Source: CAZYBC01 sp964645645 (GTDB taxonomy: Bacteria; Patescibacteriota; Microgenomatia; UBA1400; PJMF01). Taken from it: a stretch of 64,000 nt of DNA. The DNA is taken from NCBI GenBank assembly GCA_964645645.1, contig CAZYBC010000002.1, forward strand, positions 1 to 64,000, given 5' to 3'. Below are positions 1 through 8,265 of the stretch, piece after piece. The first letter of the stretch is position 1, and the number at the start of each line of letters is the position of its first letter. The position numbers were made by a program, and so were the translations under genes. The notes beneath the pieces are model-generated. The model ran no database searches, was not told the origin of the DNA, and saw only the letters and a list, made by a program, of their open reading frames with translations.

Positions 1-338
1 AAGAAGGTCTTAAGACTGATGCTTATAAAGGCTATACCAAATTTGAACGTACTCAACTTGAAAAAGAATTAGCTCGATTAGAAAGATTTTTCCTTGGTGT
101 CAAGAATTTAAGATCTAAACCAGATTGTTTAGTAGTGATTGATGCTGGTAAAGAAAAAGGGGCTGTTAAAGAAGCTGAAGCTGTTCAAATTCCAGTAGTT
201 GCCTTAGTTGACTCTAATACTGATCCTAGCAAAGTTGCTATTCCAGTTCCTGCTAACGATGATTCTATTAAGAGTTTAGAATTATTAGTGGGCAAATTAC
301 TTGAGGCTTATGCTGAAGGTAAAAAAGCTAATAAATAA
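1..338 (+). CDS. rpsB: 30S ribosomal protein S2, C-terminal part
   Basis: The reading frame is open from base 3, so the gene begins left of the window; about 111 C-terminal codons are present. Visible family landmarks are an RLERFFLGVKNL-type helix, CLVVIDAGKEKGAVKEA and PVVALVDSNTDP, followed by IPVPANDDSIKSLELL, the usual S2 end. S2 is a structural protein of the small ribosomal subunit. The gene stops 17 bases before tsf, the classic rpsB-tsf pair. The Lys/Ala-rich tail is short. Identity is secure; only the N-terminus is missing. Confidence 0.97.
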   Translation, partial: EGLKTDAYKGYTKFERTQLEKELARLERFFLGVKNLRSKPDCLVVIDAGKEKGAVKEAEAVQIPVVALVDSNTDPSKVAIPVPANDDSIKSLELLVGKLLEAYAEGKKANK

Positions 339-355
339 AATTAAAAGGAATAATT

Positions 356-814
356 ATGTCAATCTCAATGGATGATATTAAAAAACTTCGTGAAGAAACT
401 GGTGCTAGAATTATGGACTGTAAAAAAGCTTTAGAAGAAGCTGCTGGTGATATGAAAAAAGCCAAAGCTTTGGTAGAAGCTAAAGGTTTAGCTAGAGCTG
501 ATAAAACCGCAGATCGTGAAACTAAAGAGGGTTTTATTGCTAGCTATGTTCATAATAATGGTTTGATTGGAGCTTTAGTAGAAATTCAATGTGAAACTGA
601 TTTTGTAGCAGCTAATGATGAATTTAGAAGTATGGCTAGAGATGTAGCTATGCAAGTAGCAGCGATGAATCCAGAAAATGTTGAAGATTTATTAGCTCAA
701 GATTTTATTAAAGATCCTTCAAAAACTATTGATGTCTTAATTAAATCAGTGAGTGGTAAAGTAGGTGAAAGAATGATTTTAACTAGATTTATTCGTTACG
801 AGGTAGGTAAATAA
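356..814 (+). CDS. tsf: Elongation factor Ts, short form
   Basis: EF-Ts is the guanine-nucleotide exchange factor that regenerates EF-Tu-GTP. The N-terminal UBA-like domain (residues 1-50) carries IKKLREETGARIMDCKKAL. It is followed by the core with VEIQCETDFVAANDEF and ends with GERMILTRFIRYEVGK. At 152 residues it is about half the E. coli length and keeps only one core subdomain, as in other reduced EF-Ts proteins. AAGGAA lies six bases before the ATG. It is co-transcribed with rpsB and ends at the hairpin at 833-860. Confidence 0.96.
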   Translation: MSISMDDIKKLREETGARIMDCKKALEEAAGDMKKAKALVEAKGLARADKTADRETKEGFIASYVHNNGLIGALVEIQCETDFVAANDEFRSMARDVAMQVAAMNPENVEDLLAQDFIKDPSKTIDVLIKSVSGKVGERMILTRFIRYEVGK

Positions 815-832
815 TTTTACTTTAAATTAGAT

Positions 833-860
833 AAAAAGCCAGCTTTTAGCTGGCTTTTTT
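833..860 (+). terminator. Rho-independent terminator of rpsB-tsf
   Basis: A 12-base arm (AAAAAGCCAGCT) pairs with AGCTGGCTTTTT around a 3-base loop and runs into a T tract. It lies 19 bases after the tsf stop, in the right place to end the rpsB-tsf transcript. Confidence 0.9.
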
Positions 861-919
861 GTTTAATGTGGTTTACAAGCTTGCGTTGGTGGAAATCTTC
901 TGTTAAAAATGGATAAATC

Positions 920-1912
920 ATGAGAGACTTTGCCTGCAAAAAAAATCATCAAGACATTCATCATGTTGTTATTAAGTCTAAAAAGAATTCTCCAGAGCTT
1001 AAACAGCTTACTTTGATATCAGTTTTTTTAGCGCGTGGGTTAAAGTTTGTAAAAGGCTTTTTTAGCCTAATTATTTTTTGTGTAGCATTAATGATTGGCA
1101 GTTACTTATTTTTTGATTCTTTAATTGAACATTTCTTCCCTTTATCTAAAACAGCTAATTTTTTATTAATTTTAGCTCAACCTGAAGCTAATTCGAAACA
1201 AAGTTGTTATTTTTTATCCGTGAAGCCTAGTTTACAAAAGTATTTTTTAGCAGCTTTACCAGCTGAGGATTGTTTATGGTCATCAACAGAACCGGCTAAT
1301 TTGGATGCTTTAAAAAGGTCAATGCAATTAGGGGTGATGGTTGATCAAGTGTTGTTTTATCAAGTTGATTCAAGTTTAGAGTTGCAAAGCATTTCTACTA
1401 AACAATTAAGTCAAATTTTAACTAAGCTAGCTCAAGTAGAATTACGAGGTGGAATCAAGCCGAGCCAGTGGCAAAAAGCTAAGCAACTTTTGCAACTTCG
1501 TCAAGTTTTGTTACATTATCAGTTTCAAGGTAAAAATTTTGCTCAACAAACTATGTCCTTAAACAAATTGGCTAGTTTTGTTTTGACTGATGATAGTGCT
1601 TGTACTTTGGGAGTATTAAATACCACGGCTACAGCTGGTTTGGCTGGCCAGATAGCGACTATTTTAGAACAGTCAGGAATTTCAGTACTTAGGATTAGCA
1701 ATTCAGACCAAGAAAATTATCAAAATCTAGCTAAAAGTATTTTAATCTCGCAAGAAAAAATAACAGATTGTGAATCAGAAATTAAGCGTTTAACTAATTG
1801 GCTGGGCCAGCAATTACCTTTAGAAATTAAGCAAGATCAAACTTTAACAGATCGTTATCGGAGTAATTTGATTTTATTGTTAGGTGAAGATTTTAGGCAA
1901 CAGTTTAACTAA
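920..1912 (+). CDS. Membrane-anchored protein with LytR C-terminal-like domain
   Basis: 330 residues. A basic cytoplasmic N-terminus (1-47) is followed by one transmembrane segment (about 48-68, FSLIIFCVALMIGSYLFF) and an extracytoplasmic remainder. Near residues 225-310 the pattern LGVLNTTATAGLAGQIATIL...SGISVLRIS resembles the LytR_C domain found at the end of LytR-CpsA-Psr wall-attachment proteins. I see no LCP catalytic domain upstream of it, so attachment of polymers to peptidoglycan cannot be assigned. The middle (about 70-220) is unrecognised and Leu/Gln-rich. The start has only a weak GGA upstream. It converges with the TPR gene, whose stop is 3 bases away. Confidence 0.75.
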   Translation: MRDFACKKNHQDIHHVVIKSKKNSPELKQLTLISVFLARGLKFVKGFFSLIIFCVALMIGSYLFFDSLIEHFFPLSKTANFLLILAQPEANSKQSCYFLSVKPSLQKYFLAALPAEDCLWSSTEPANLDALKRSMQLGVMVDQVLFYQVDSSLELQSISTKQLSQILTKLAQVELRGGIKPSQWQKAKQLLQLRQVLLHYQFQGKNFAQQTMSLNKLASFVLTDDSACTLGVLNTTATAGLAGQIATILEQSGISVLRISNSDQENYQNLAKSILISQEKITDCESEIKRLTNWLGQQLPLEIKQDQTLTDRYRSNLILLLGEDFRQQFN

Positions 1913-1914
1913 AT

Positions 1915-2655
1915 TTATTCTTCTTCTTCAAAATCATCAATATCATCTGAGATTACTTTTTCGGAGTCTTCATCAACAGAAATGACTTCTACAGGAATAT
2001 CTTCTTCTAACACTAAATGATCATTAAAATTATTAAGATTATTATTTTTATTTAAAGCAAATGAATTTTGATGTTCATTTTTGGCGGAGCGAACACTTTC
2101 TTTGATATAAACTTGGCAATTTTTTTCATTACAACTACTGATATAGCAAAGGTATTGGTTGCCAGTTTTAATTAAGTTGCTAAGTCTAAAAGAAATATCT
2201 TCTGGTAAAGCACCAATATATTCACCATCTTTGGTTTCAATACTGATATAGCGGTTTTTAATTACTAATTGGCATTCTTGACCAATGGCTAAACTTTGTA
2301 AGATTGGTTTACCGGCTAATCTGTGTAAAACAACGTTTTTAGCTTTGCCTGGTTCATCAATAAACAATTGGGTAGCAAAACAGTTTAATTTTTGAGTTTG
2401 GTTATTTTTGATTTTTTCTAAGTTACGTAAAGCAATCTTATTGGTTTTCTGGAGTTTCAGTACCTTAGAAAAGGTTTTTTTAGCTTTAGTACAGTCATTT
2501 AGCTGTAAATAGCTTTGTCCAAGCCTATTTAAGGCTTCTACATCGTCAGGGTTTTGCGCTAGAATATCTTCATTAAGCTTAAGTGCTTGTGCCCAGTCTG
2601 ATTTTTTAGCGGCTAAGATAGCGAGTTGTTTAATTTGGAAGAGTGTTTGTGGCAT
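1915..2655 (-). CDS. Tetratricopeptide-repeat protein with acidic tail
   Basis: 246 residues. Residues about 1-85 form two to three TPR-like helical pairs (WAQALKLNEDILAQNPDDVEALNRLGQSYLQ, then AKKTFSKVLKLQKTNKIALRNL). The middle (about 90-185) is a separate, probably beta-rich segment with VIKNRYISIETKDGEYIGALPEDIS. The C-terminus is Asn-rich and then strongly acidic (DDIDDFEEEE). There is no signal peptide, so it is probably a cytoplasmic scaffold; function unknown. On the minus strand a TATTAT/TATAAA box lies about 10 bases before the ATG and no Shine-Dalgarno is visible, suggesting a very short or absent leader. Confidence 0.8.
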   Translation of the reverse strand: MPQTLFQIKQLAILAAKKSDWAQALKLNEDILAQNPDDVEALNRLGQSYLQLNDCTKAKKTFSKVLKLQKTNKIALRNLEKIKNNQTQKLNCFATQLFIDEPGKAKNVVLHRLAGKPILQSLAIGQECQLVIKNRYISIETKDGEYIGALPEDISFRLSNLIKTGNQYLCYISSCNEKNCQVYIKESVRSAKNEHQNSFALNKNNNLNNFNDHLVLEEDIPVEVISVDEDSEKVISDDIDDFEEEE

Positions 2656-2747
2656 AGGCCAGTTTATAATATAGAAAAAAATTCTTTGGAAAGAATAATC
2701 TGAAAAAGAGTTTTTGTCAATCGTAAAACCATTTAGAAAGGCAAAAT

Positions 2748-3302
2748 ATGTCTGGACATAGCAAATGGAATAATATTAAAAACAAAAAGGCAGAAGTTGA
2801 TTCTAAGAAAGCTAAAGTTTTTAGCGAAATTGCTAAAAAGATTAGAGCAGCAGTTAAAGAAAGTGGCAATGGTGATCCTAATAGTAATTCAGCATTGAGA
2901 TTATTACTAGATAAAGCTAGATCAGCTAATATGCCTAGCAATAAGGTTCAGCGAGCCATTGATTGTGGTTTGGGAAAAGGGGATACTGGGCCGATTAAAG
3001 AAGTTGTTTATGAAGCTTTTGGTCCTGGTGGGGTAGCAATGTTAATTGTAGCCACCACTGATAATTTTAATCGTACTAGCGCTGAGTTAAGAAATCTTTT
3101 ATCTAAAGCAGGGGGGAGTTTAGCTGGCCCAGGTAGCGCTATGTATATGTTTACTCGGTCAGAAGATGGGGGATTTGTGGCGAGTATGGAAATGCCCATT
3201 GAGGATCAGGAAATTAAAACTCAATTACAAGATTTATTAGATCAGCTCAGGGCCAATGATGATGTAGAAGATGTTTATCCAGCTACTAAGCTAGAAGAAT
3301 AG
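2748..3302 (+). CDS. YebC/PmpR-family protein, shortened
   Basis: The start MSGHSKWNNIKNKKAEVDSK, the central VVYEAFGPGGVAMLIVATTD and the RTSAELRNLLSKAGGSLAGPGS pattern identify the YebC/PmpR/TACO1 family, now linked to translation of difficult (proline-rich) stretches and earlier annotated as transcriptional regulators. The protein has 184 residues against about 240 usually. From family knowledge, the part between the GS-AYMF strand (about residue 133) and the final LLDQLRANDDVEDVY element is much shorter than normal, so the loss is internal rather than a frameshift or C-terminal truncation. A weak AAAGG precedes the ATG. It is followed 31 bases later by a membrane-protein gene. Confidence 0.92.
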   Translation: MSGHSKWNNIKNKKAEVDSKKAKVFSEIAKKIRAAVKESGNGDPNSNSALRLLLDKARSANMPSNKVQRAIDCGLGKGDTGPIKEVVYEAFGPGGVAMLIVATTDNFNRTSAELRNLLSKAGGSLAGPGSAMYMFTRSEDGGFVASMEMPIEDQEIKTQLQDLLDQLRANDDVEDVYPATKLEE

Positions 3303-3333
3303 CTTAAGGCGTTATAAAATAGATTGATAATTT

Positions 3334-4101
3334 ATGAGGAGAAGAGAAAAATTTATTATTATTGCTTTGTTATTGAGCTTGGGTTTATTTGTGACTGCCT
3401 ATATCCCTTTGGAGTTCCGTTACTTGGCTATTGGTGGATTAATGATTCTGTCATTTTTATTGTCAGCTTTGGCTTTAAAAGATGATCTGAATGCTCATGA
3501 ATGGATTACTATTTTGCCTTTTCCTTCTCTATATGCAGGTTCGGTGGCTTTCTTTTATTTTTTGTTACCTGGAGATTTTTTTAGTAAAATTTTTATTATG
3601 TTAGTTTTTGGTCTGGGAATGTATTCTTTGTTTTTAACATCTAATATTTACAGTGTGGCTAAAGGGCGGACGATTCAATTACTTTATGCAGCTCATGCAG
3701 TTGGTTTATTGTTAACCTTAATTACGTCTTTATTGTTTACTAATACAATTTTGTCTTTTCATTTTTCTTTTTGGTTGAATGGCTTATTGGTAGGTCTTAT
3801 CCATTTTCCTTTAATCTATATGGCTTTGTGGTCAGTCAGATTAGAAGAGAAAATTAGTACTGATTTGCTTTGTTATAGCTCGTTGTTATCAATAGCCTTT
3901 ATTGAATTAGTAATGTTAATGTCTCTGGTTCCAATTCCTATTTGGAATGCCTCATTATTTATCATGGGCTTACTTTATATCTCTTTAGGGGTGTTACAAA
4001 GCTTTTTAAAAGGGCGTTTGTTTTCTAATACTACCAATGAATACTTGTTAGTGGCAATTTTCTTAGGCATTTTGTTTTTAGTACTTTTTCCCGGTAAATA
4101 A
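3334..4101 (+). CDS. Polytopic membrane protein, unknown
   Basis: 255 residues, almost entirely hydrophobic, with about eight predicted transmembrane segments beginning at FIIIALLLSLGLFVTAYIP and ending at LLVAIFLGILFLVLFP. Short charged loops (LKDDLNAHEW, SVRLEEKIS, LKGRLFSNTTNEY) separate them. I recognise no transporter or enzyme motif. A GAGGAGAAG-like stretch overlaps the start codon. The gene may be co-transcribed with the yebC-like gene upstream. Downstream lies the 1.9-kb gene-free region. Function unknown. Confidence 0.8.
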   Translation: MRRREKFIIIALLLSLGLFVTAYIPLEFRYLAIGGLMILSFLLSALALKDDLNAHEWITILPFPSLYAGSVAFFYFLLPGDFFSKIFIMLVFGLGMYSLFLTSNIYSVAKGRTIQLLYAAHAVGLLLTLITSLLFTNTILSFHFSFWLNGLLVGLIHFPLIYMALWSVRLEEKISTDLLCYSSLLSIAFIELVMLMSLVPIPIWNASLFIMGLLYISLGVLQSFLKGRLFSNTTNEYLLVAIFLGILFLVLFPGK

Positions 4102-4339
4102 AACTTTTTTGCATTTCTTGCAACAATCGAGAGGCTAGCAGAGAAGTCTGTCTGGTTTTGAATTTAGACTTTGGGATGAAATTTATAGTGTTTAGTTTTT
4201 ATTGCATAGTAGAAATTTTCATAAAACTAAAGGCATTTTGGAGTTTTAAAAATGGCTTTTACCAGAGTAAAAACTGAAAAATAGAGAAGTGAGTAAAAAA
4301 ATTTTATTAGGAGCGTGAAAATAGAGAAGAGACTTAAAT

Positions 4340-4407
4340 GATATAGTTTGATATACTGGCTAAGGTGATATAGTTTGATATACTGGCTAAGGTGATATAG
4401 TTTGATA
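4340..4407. repeat. 27-bp tandem repeat, 2.5 copies
   Basis: Two identical 27-base units (4340-4366, 4367-4393) start with GATATAGTTTGATATACTGG, and a 14-base partial third copy ends at 4407. The unit contains GATATA repeated internally. It is the only clear tandem repeat of this kind in the gene-free region. Confidence 0.95.
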
Positions 4408-5267
4408 AAGTTGAATGTGGAAAACTTAAATAATTATAGGACTTTCTTGTCTGGTACAGTGAGTATTTTTAGATTTTATTTTATTCACATAAGTGAACAA
4501 AAAAATTATTTCTTGCGGTAAATATATTCTTGCAAACAATGGGTCTACCTCTGGTGGGTGATAAAAATGGCTGTTTTTTAGGCTAAAGCCTAGATTAGGG
4601 GCTAGTCGTGAAAAAAACCCGAATGGCTTTATTTAGATATTGAGTAAAAAAAGTCACCAATCGGTTTTTGGTTGGGCCGTATAGAAGAGTGTTAAATAAT
4701 TTAAATTAAGTTAATTAAGATGTCTTGTTTGTTGTTTTTTAGCTTATTTAGGGGGAGGATGAGGTACTCTCCTTTTGGTAGAAGTGTTGAATTTAAGAGT
4801 ATAGTTTATGTCGCACAATATAACTTTTACGACATTGATCATAAATTATTTTTGTTAATAACTTAATTTGCCATTATTTTAGTTTTTAAATTGCTTAATT
4901 AAATTTTTATTTATTATTATTTTTTTTAATTTTAAAAATGTTTTCTTAATTTTTGTTCTACTTGCCTCTTCAGATTAGATTGTATTATTTTGCTTAGTTT
5001 TACTGTCTGGTTTGACTCTAGTAGATCTGGGTTAAAAAAATTGACTTTGGAAGAGCAGAAGTAAAGAATTTAATGCATAAATAATCGTCTTTGCCTAAAA
5101 AAGCCGTTTTTAGGGCATTTAGCGGTTTAACCAGGGGTAGAATAACTATTAATGCGAGCTTTTATGGTTTGAAATATCAAGTTAATAGTTTTTAGATGAA
5201 TAATTTGATTTTTCAAAAGGAGCTTCTTTAGAATTTTTTTTGAAATGGCTTATGTTTTAGTCGTTAA

Positions 5268-5438
5268 TATTAGACTTACTGCGAAATAAGCCTTTCTACT
5301 GTAAAATTGTTCTTTAAGGCTGCAAAGGTTGTTTTCTCGCTCAAAGTAGCATGGCTACTACTTCGTTCGAAAACAAACTTTTTCGCTCTTAAATATCAAT
5401 TTTTCGTTACGAAATTTTATTTCGCAGTAAGTCTAATA
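5268..5438. repeat. Long palindromic element, copy A
   Basis: A 22-base arm (5268-5289, core TAGACTTACTGCGAAATAA) is perfectly repeated in inverted orientation at 5417-5438. The 127 bases between contain further nested inverted repeats (AGTAGC-ATG-GCTACT; GTTTTC...GAAAAC), so the whole element can fold as one long hairpin. A shorter copy with identical termini lies at 60827-60885. Confidence 0.9.
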
Positions 5439-6044
5439 GACTAAGCCGATTTTAATGATTCTAAATTGTTGATTAAAAAAATAATGAGCTAATTAATTAG
5501 CGGATAGTTTTTTAGAATTAAAAATTAATTTTTTTGATTGATGTGATTATTTAAAAAAATAGTTAGTTGTTAATTAGTTATTATTTAAATTTTTTTATTT
5601 TTTGATCGATGGCCTGTTTGGATTTAGCACTACTAACTTTTAATTTCTTTAAATTTAAAATTTTCTAATTGTGTTAAAATAAATTTTAACGAGCTATAAT
5701 GCTGTCTGCCTAAGAATTTTTAACTTAGTTGTGTTCTCTGTTTTTCTTTTTAGTTCAAACTAAATTGATTAATGCTTAAAAATGATGAACATCCTTTTTT
5801 ATGCTAAAGTTGCTTTTAGCGTTTAATTAAAAGTTAATTTTCCTCCTTATAAAAAAGATTGATTTATCAATCTGTCAATCTGGTGATGTGAAATAGCAGA
5901 GTAGACTCTACTCTGCTAAAAGCTTATAGTAATTTGCGTATCATTTACACAGTTTAAGTTGCTTAAAGTTTAGATTTAGCTTCTCCTCTACCCTTTGGGA
6001 GGGGAGAATGTTATATATTAGAGATAATTAGAAAATATTTTTTT

Positions 6045-6983
6045 ATGTCAGTTACCTCTACCCTCCCCAATTTAGCTCTGGTAAATTTTATGGAATATTT
6101 AGAAGTAGAAAAAAATGTTAGCCCTTTAACGATCCGTAATTATCGTCATTATTTACAAGTTTTTAATGATTGGTTTTTTGCTCAGGGATATAAAGATTTA
6201 AAGCAGTTAGATCAAGAAATTATTCGTAAGTATCGTGTCCATTTAGCTAGAGTTTTAACTCAAGATAATGAAACTTTATCTAAAAAAACTCAGAGTTATT
6301 ATGTAATTGCTTTGCGTAGTTGGATGAAGTGGCTGGTTAAAAATGATGCGCCAGTTTTGCATCCAGAAAAAATTGATTTACCAAAGGGTGAATCAACACA
6401 TATGAAGTTTTTGCCTAAAGATAAGGTTGAACTATTATTATCTGCCCCAGATACCGGAAATTTAACTGGCCTGAGAGATAAGGCTATTTTGGAAGTTTTA
6501 TTTTCAACAGGTTTACGTGTTAGTGAATTGGTGGGGTTAAATAGAGATCAGATTGATTTAAATAGAAAAGAATTTGGGGTGATTGGTAAAGGTCGTCGGC
6601 CAAGGGTGGTTTTTTTGAGTGACAAAGCTGTGGTTTGGTTAGATAAATGGTTAAGTATGAGACAAGATAATTGGCGACCAGTTTTTATTAGATTTTCTGG
6701 TAAGAAGCCAGATCTATTAGCAGATGGTGAAGAAATGAGGTTGACCACTCGTAGTGTGCAACGTTTAGTAGATCATTATGCGCGCAAAGCTCACTTGGTG
6801 ATTAAGCTAAGTCCGCATGGGATTAGACATAGTTTTGCTACTGACTTGTTATATAATGGGGCTGGTTTGAGAGATGTTCAGGAAATGCTTGGTCATAAAA
6901 ATATTGCAACTACGCAGATTTATACGCATGTCACTCGTCCGCAATTAAAAAAAATTCATCAACAATGTCATTCTGATATTTAG
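6045..6983 (+). CDS. Xer-type tyrosine recombinase
   Basis: 312 residues. The N-terminal SAM-like core-binding domain (about 8-105) has VEKNVSPLTIRNYRHYLQ. The catalytic domain (about 118-312) carries the full active-site set: R158 (STGLRVSEL), K182 (VIGKGRRP), H258 and R261 (HGIRHSFATDLL), H284 (MLGHKNIATT) and nucleophile Y293 (IYTHV). Such enzymes resolve chromosome dimers at dif (XerC/D) or integrate elements. A single stand-alone copy with Xer-like length favours the housekeeping role. No Shine-Dalgarno is visible before the ATG and no dif-like site was identified nearby. XerA/XerC/XerD cannot be distinguished from sequence alone. Confidence 0.93.
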   Translation: MSVTSTLPNLALVNFMEYLEVEKNVSPLTIRNYRHYLQVFNDWFFAQGYKDLKQLDQEIIRKYRVHLARVLTQDNETLSKKTQSYYVIALRSWMKWLVKNDAPVLHPEKIDLPKGESTHMKFLPKDKVELLLSAPDTGNLTGLRDKAILEVLFSTGLRVSELVGLNRDQIDLNRKEFGVIGKGRRPRVVFLSDKAVVWLDKWLSMRQDNWRPVFIRFSGKKPDLLADGEEMRLTTRSVQRLVDHYARKAHLVIKLSPHGIRHSFATDLLYNGAGLRDVQEMLGHKNIATTQIYTHVTRPQLKKIHQQCHSDI

Positions 6984-7354
6984 TAAAAATATTTTGAATA
7001 ATAAAGTTTTTTCTGATAAATAAAAAGTTAAAAATTTAGCAGTACTGTTTATTATCTGCTAATTAAAAGTTCTTGGTATAAGGATTGATAAATCAATATT
7101 TTTTAATGGTAATGTTTTTCTAAAAAAGATAAAATTTTAAATGACATGTTAATATATGTTAAAAATGGTTTTGATATTGTTGCCTTTTGGGCAGTGGTTT
7201 AAATGATCAAAGCTATCATTAATATTTTACAATAAAACAAAGTGGATCATTATTGATAATAATTATTAAAGACTAATTGTTGGTTGATTAAAAATTTTGC
7301 TACTCAAGAAAAAATAAATTTGTGGTAAAATTTATCAGTTAATCATTTAGAAAT
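6984..7354. other. AT-rich spacer before tRNA-Ala
   Basis: About 370 bases without coding character. It holds a short palindrome ATTGAT-AA-ATCAAT (7084-7097), like those at 5856 and 48943, and runs into the tRNA gene. I see nothing else. Confidence 0.6.
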
Positions 7355-7428
7355 GGGCTCATAGCTCAGTTGGCTAGAGCGCTTGTATGGCATACAAGAG
7401 GTCGCGGGTTCAAGTCCCACTGAGTCCA
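7355..7428 (+). tRNA. tRNA-Ala (GGC)
   Basis: Acceptor arms GGGCTCA/TGAGTCC pair with the G3-U70 wobble that is the identity element of alanine tRNAs. The D stem is GCTC/GAGC and the anticodon stem CTTGT/ACAAG, with loop ATGGCAT and anticodon GGC at 7389-7391. The T stem GCGGG/CCCAC has one C-A mismatch. The discriminator is A and the CCA end is not encoded. Confidence 0.95.
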
Positions 7429-7485
7429 CAATGAAATCTAAGAAGAAGCTGCTCTTATTACTGAGATCCTCTCTACTCTCTCCTA

Positions 7486-8265
7486 TTAATTAAGCGAAAA
7501 ATAAATATTTTTGCCGGTAATTTCAAAACCCATTTTTAAATACCAGGGTAAGGCTGGGATAGACCACCAAGTTTCTAAAATAATTTCTTTGACATTTTTT
7601 TGTTGGAGATAATTAAAACAGCTGGTTAAAAGATAAGTGCCAAGTTTTTGCTGGCGATATTCTTTAGTGACAATGACTTCATAGATTTTGGCTTGCTCTC
7701 CGATGATTTCACCACTGATTAGACCTACTAATTTAAGTTGATCCCAGATGGTGAGTAAAAAAGCATTAGGGTCTCGACAAATATCATAGTATTCTTGTTC
7801 GGCTAAAAGCCAATTAATGGTTTCTTTGCCAAGATAGTAATCAGGAGCAATGTTGTGATGATAATCAGCCTGATCTTCTAGGCTGGCTAATAAATAAGAA
7901 AATGGTGGATAAGCAGTTTTAATGAGATAGTTTTTAGGTTCTGTTAAAGGTTGTGGCGAACTAAGTGAGTATTGAAGCTCTACTAAACCAATTTTATGAA
8001 TTAGTTTGTCTAAAATACAGCTAGCAATATCTGATTGAGGTAAAGAGATAATTTCTATCTGTTGAATTTTGTGGGTTTGGCAAATTTGCAACAACTCTTG
8101 ATTAAGTTGTTGTTGATTGGTTTTTTGTTGGAGTTGCTCAATTTGATCACCACTTAAATTTTTGAGGTTTAAGGATAAGAATTCTCGATTAACTAAGAAA
8201 AGATCTGCCAGGATATTTGGCTGCATCGCTTCTAGTAGCTGATTATTTGACTTGATTTGGATCAT
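7486..8265 (-). CDS. GNAT-family N-acetyltransferase
   Basis: The C-terminal half (about residues 165-255) has the GNAT fold signature: a strand IYEVIVTKEYRQQKLGTYLLTSCFNYLQ with an R/Q-x-x-K-x-G acetyl-CoA loop, then NVKEIILETWWSIPALPWYLKMGFEITGKN. The N-terminal half is unrecognised and Gln/Leu-rich. The start was set at the ATG at 8265 (MIQIKSNN); the frame also extends to a TTG at 8304. Either way it overlaps the end of the ATP-grasp gene, so the two are translationally linked at the end of the gyrB-ppa-gyrA run. Substrate unknown. Confidence 0.8.
   Translation of the reverse strand: MIQIKSNNQLLEAMQPNILADLFLVNREFLSLNLKNLSGDQIEQLQQKTNQQQLNQELLQICQTHKIQQIEIISLPQSDIASCILDKLIHKIGLVELQYSLSSPQPLTEPKNYLIKTAYPPFSYLLASLEDQADYHHNIAPDYYLGKETINWLLAEQEYYDICRDPNAFLLTIWDQLKLVGLISGEIIGEQAKIYEVIVTKEYRQQKLGTYLLTSCFNYLQQKNVKEIILETWWSIPALPWYLKMGFEITGKNIYFSLN

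Larger units (their letters stand above)
4102..6044. other. 1.9-kb gene-free AT-rich region
   Basis: No open frame with coding character is visible on either strand. The stretch holds the 27-bp tandem repeat (4340-4407), a perfect DnaA-box match TTATTCACA (4481-4489), a near match TGTGGAAAA (4416-4424, opposite strand), a 171-bp palindromic element (5268-5438) and the hairpin AGATTGAT-TT-ATCAATCT (5856-5873). A sigma70-type promoter for the recombinase downstream is not obvious. It could be a decayed region, an unannotated RNA locus or a replication-related site; I cannot decide. Confidence 0.6.

Noticed and set aside
4340..4407. CRISPR array
   Set aside because: The units are directly adjacent without spacers and number only two and a half.
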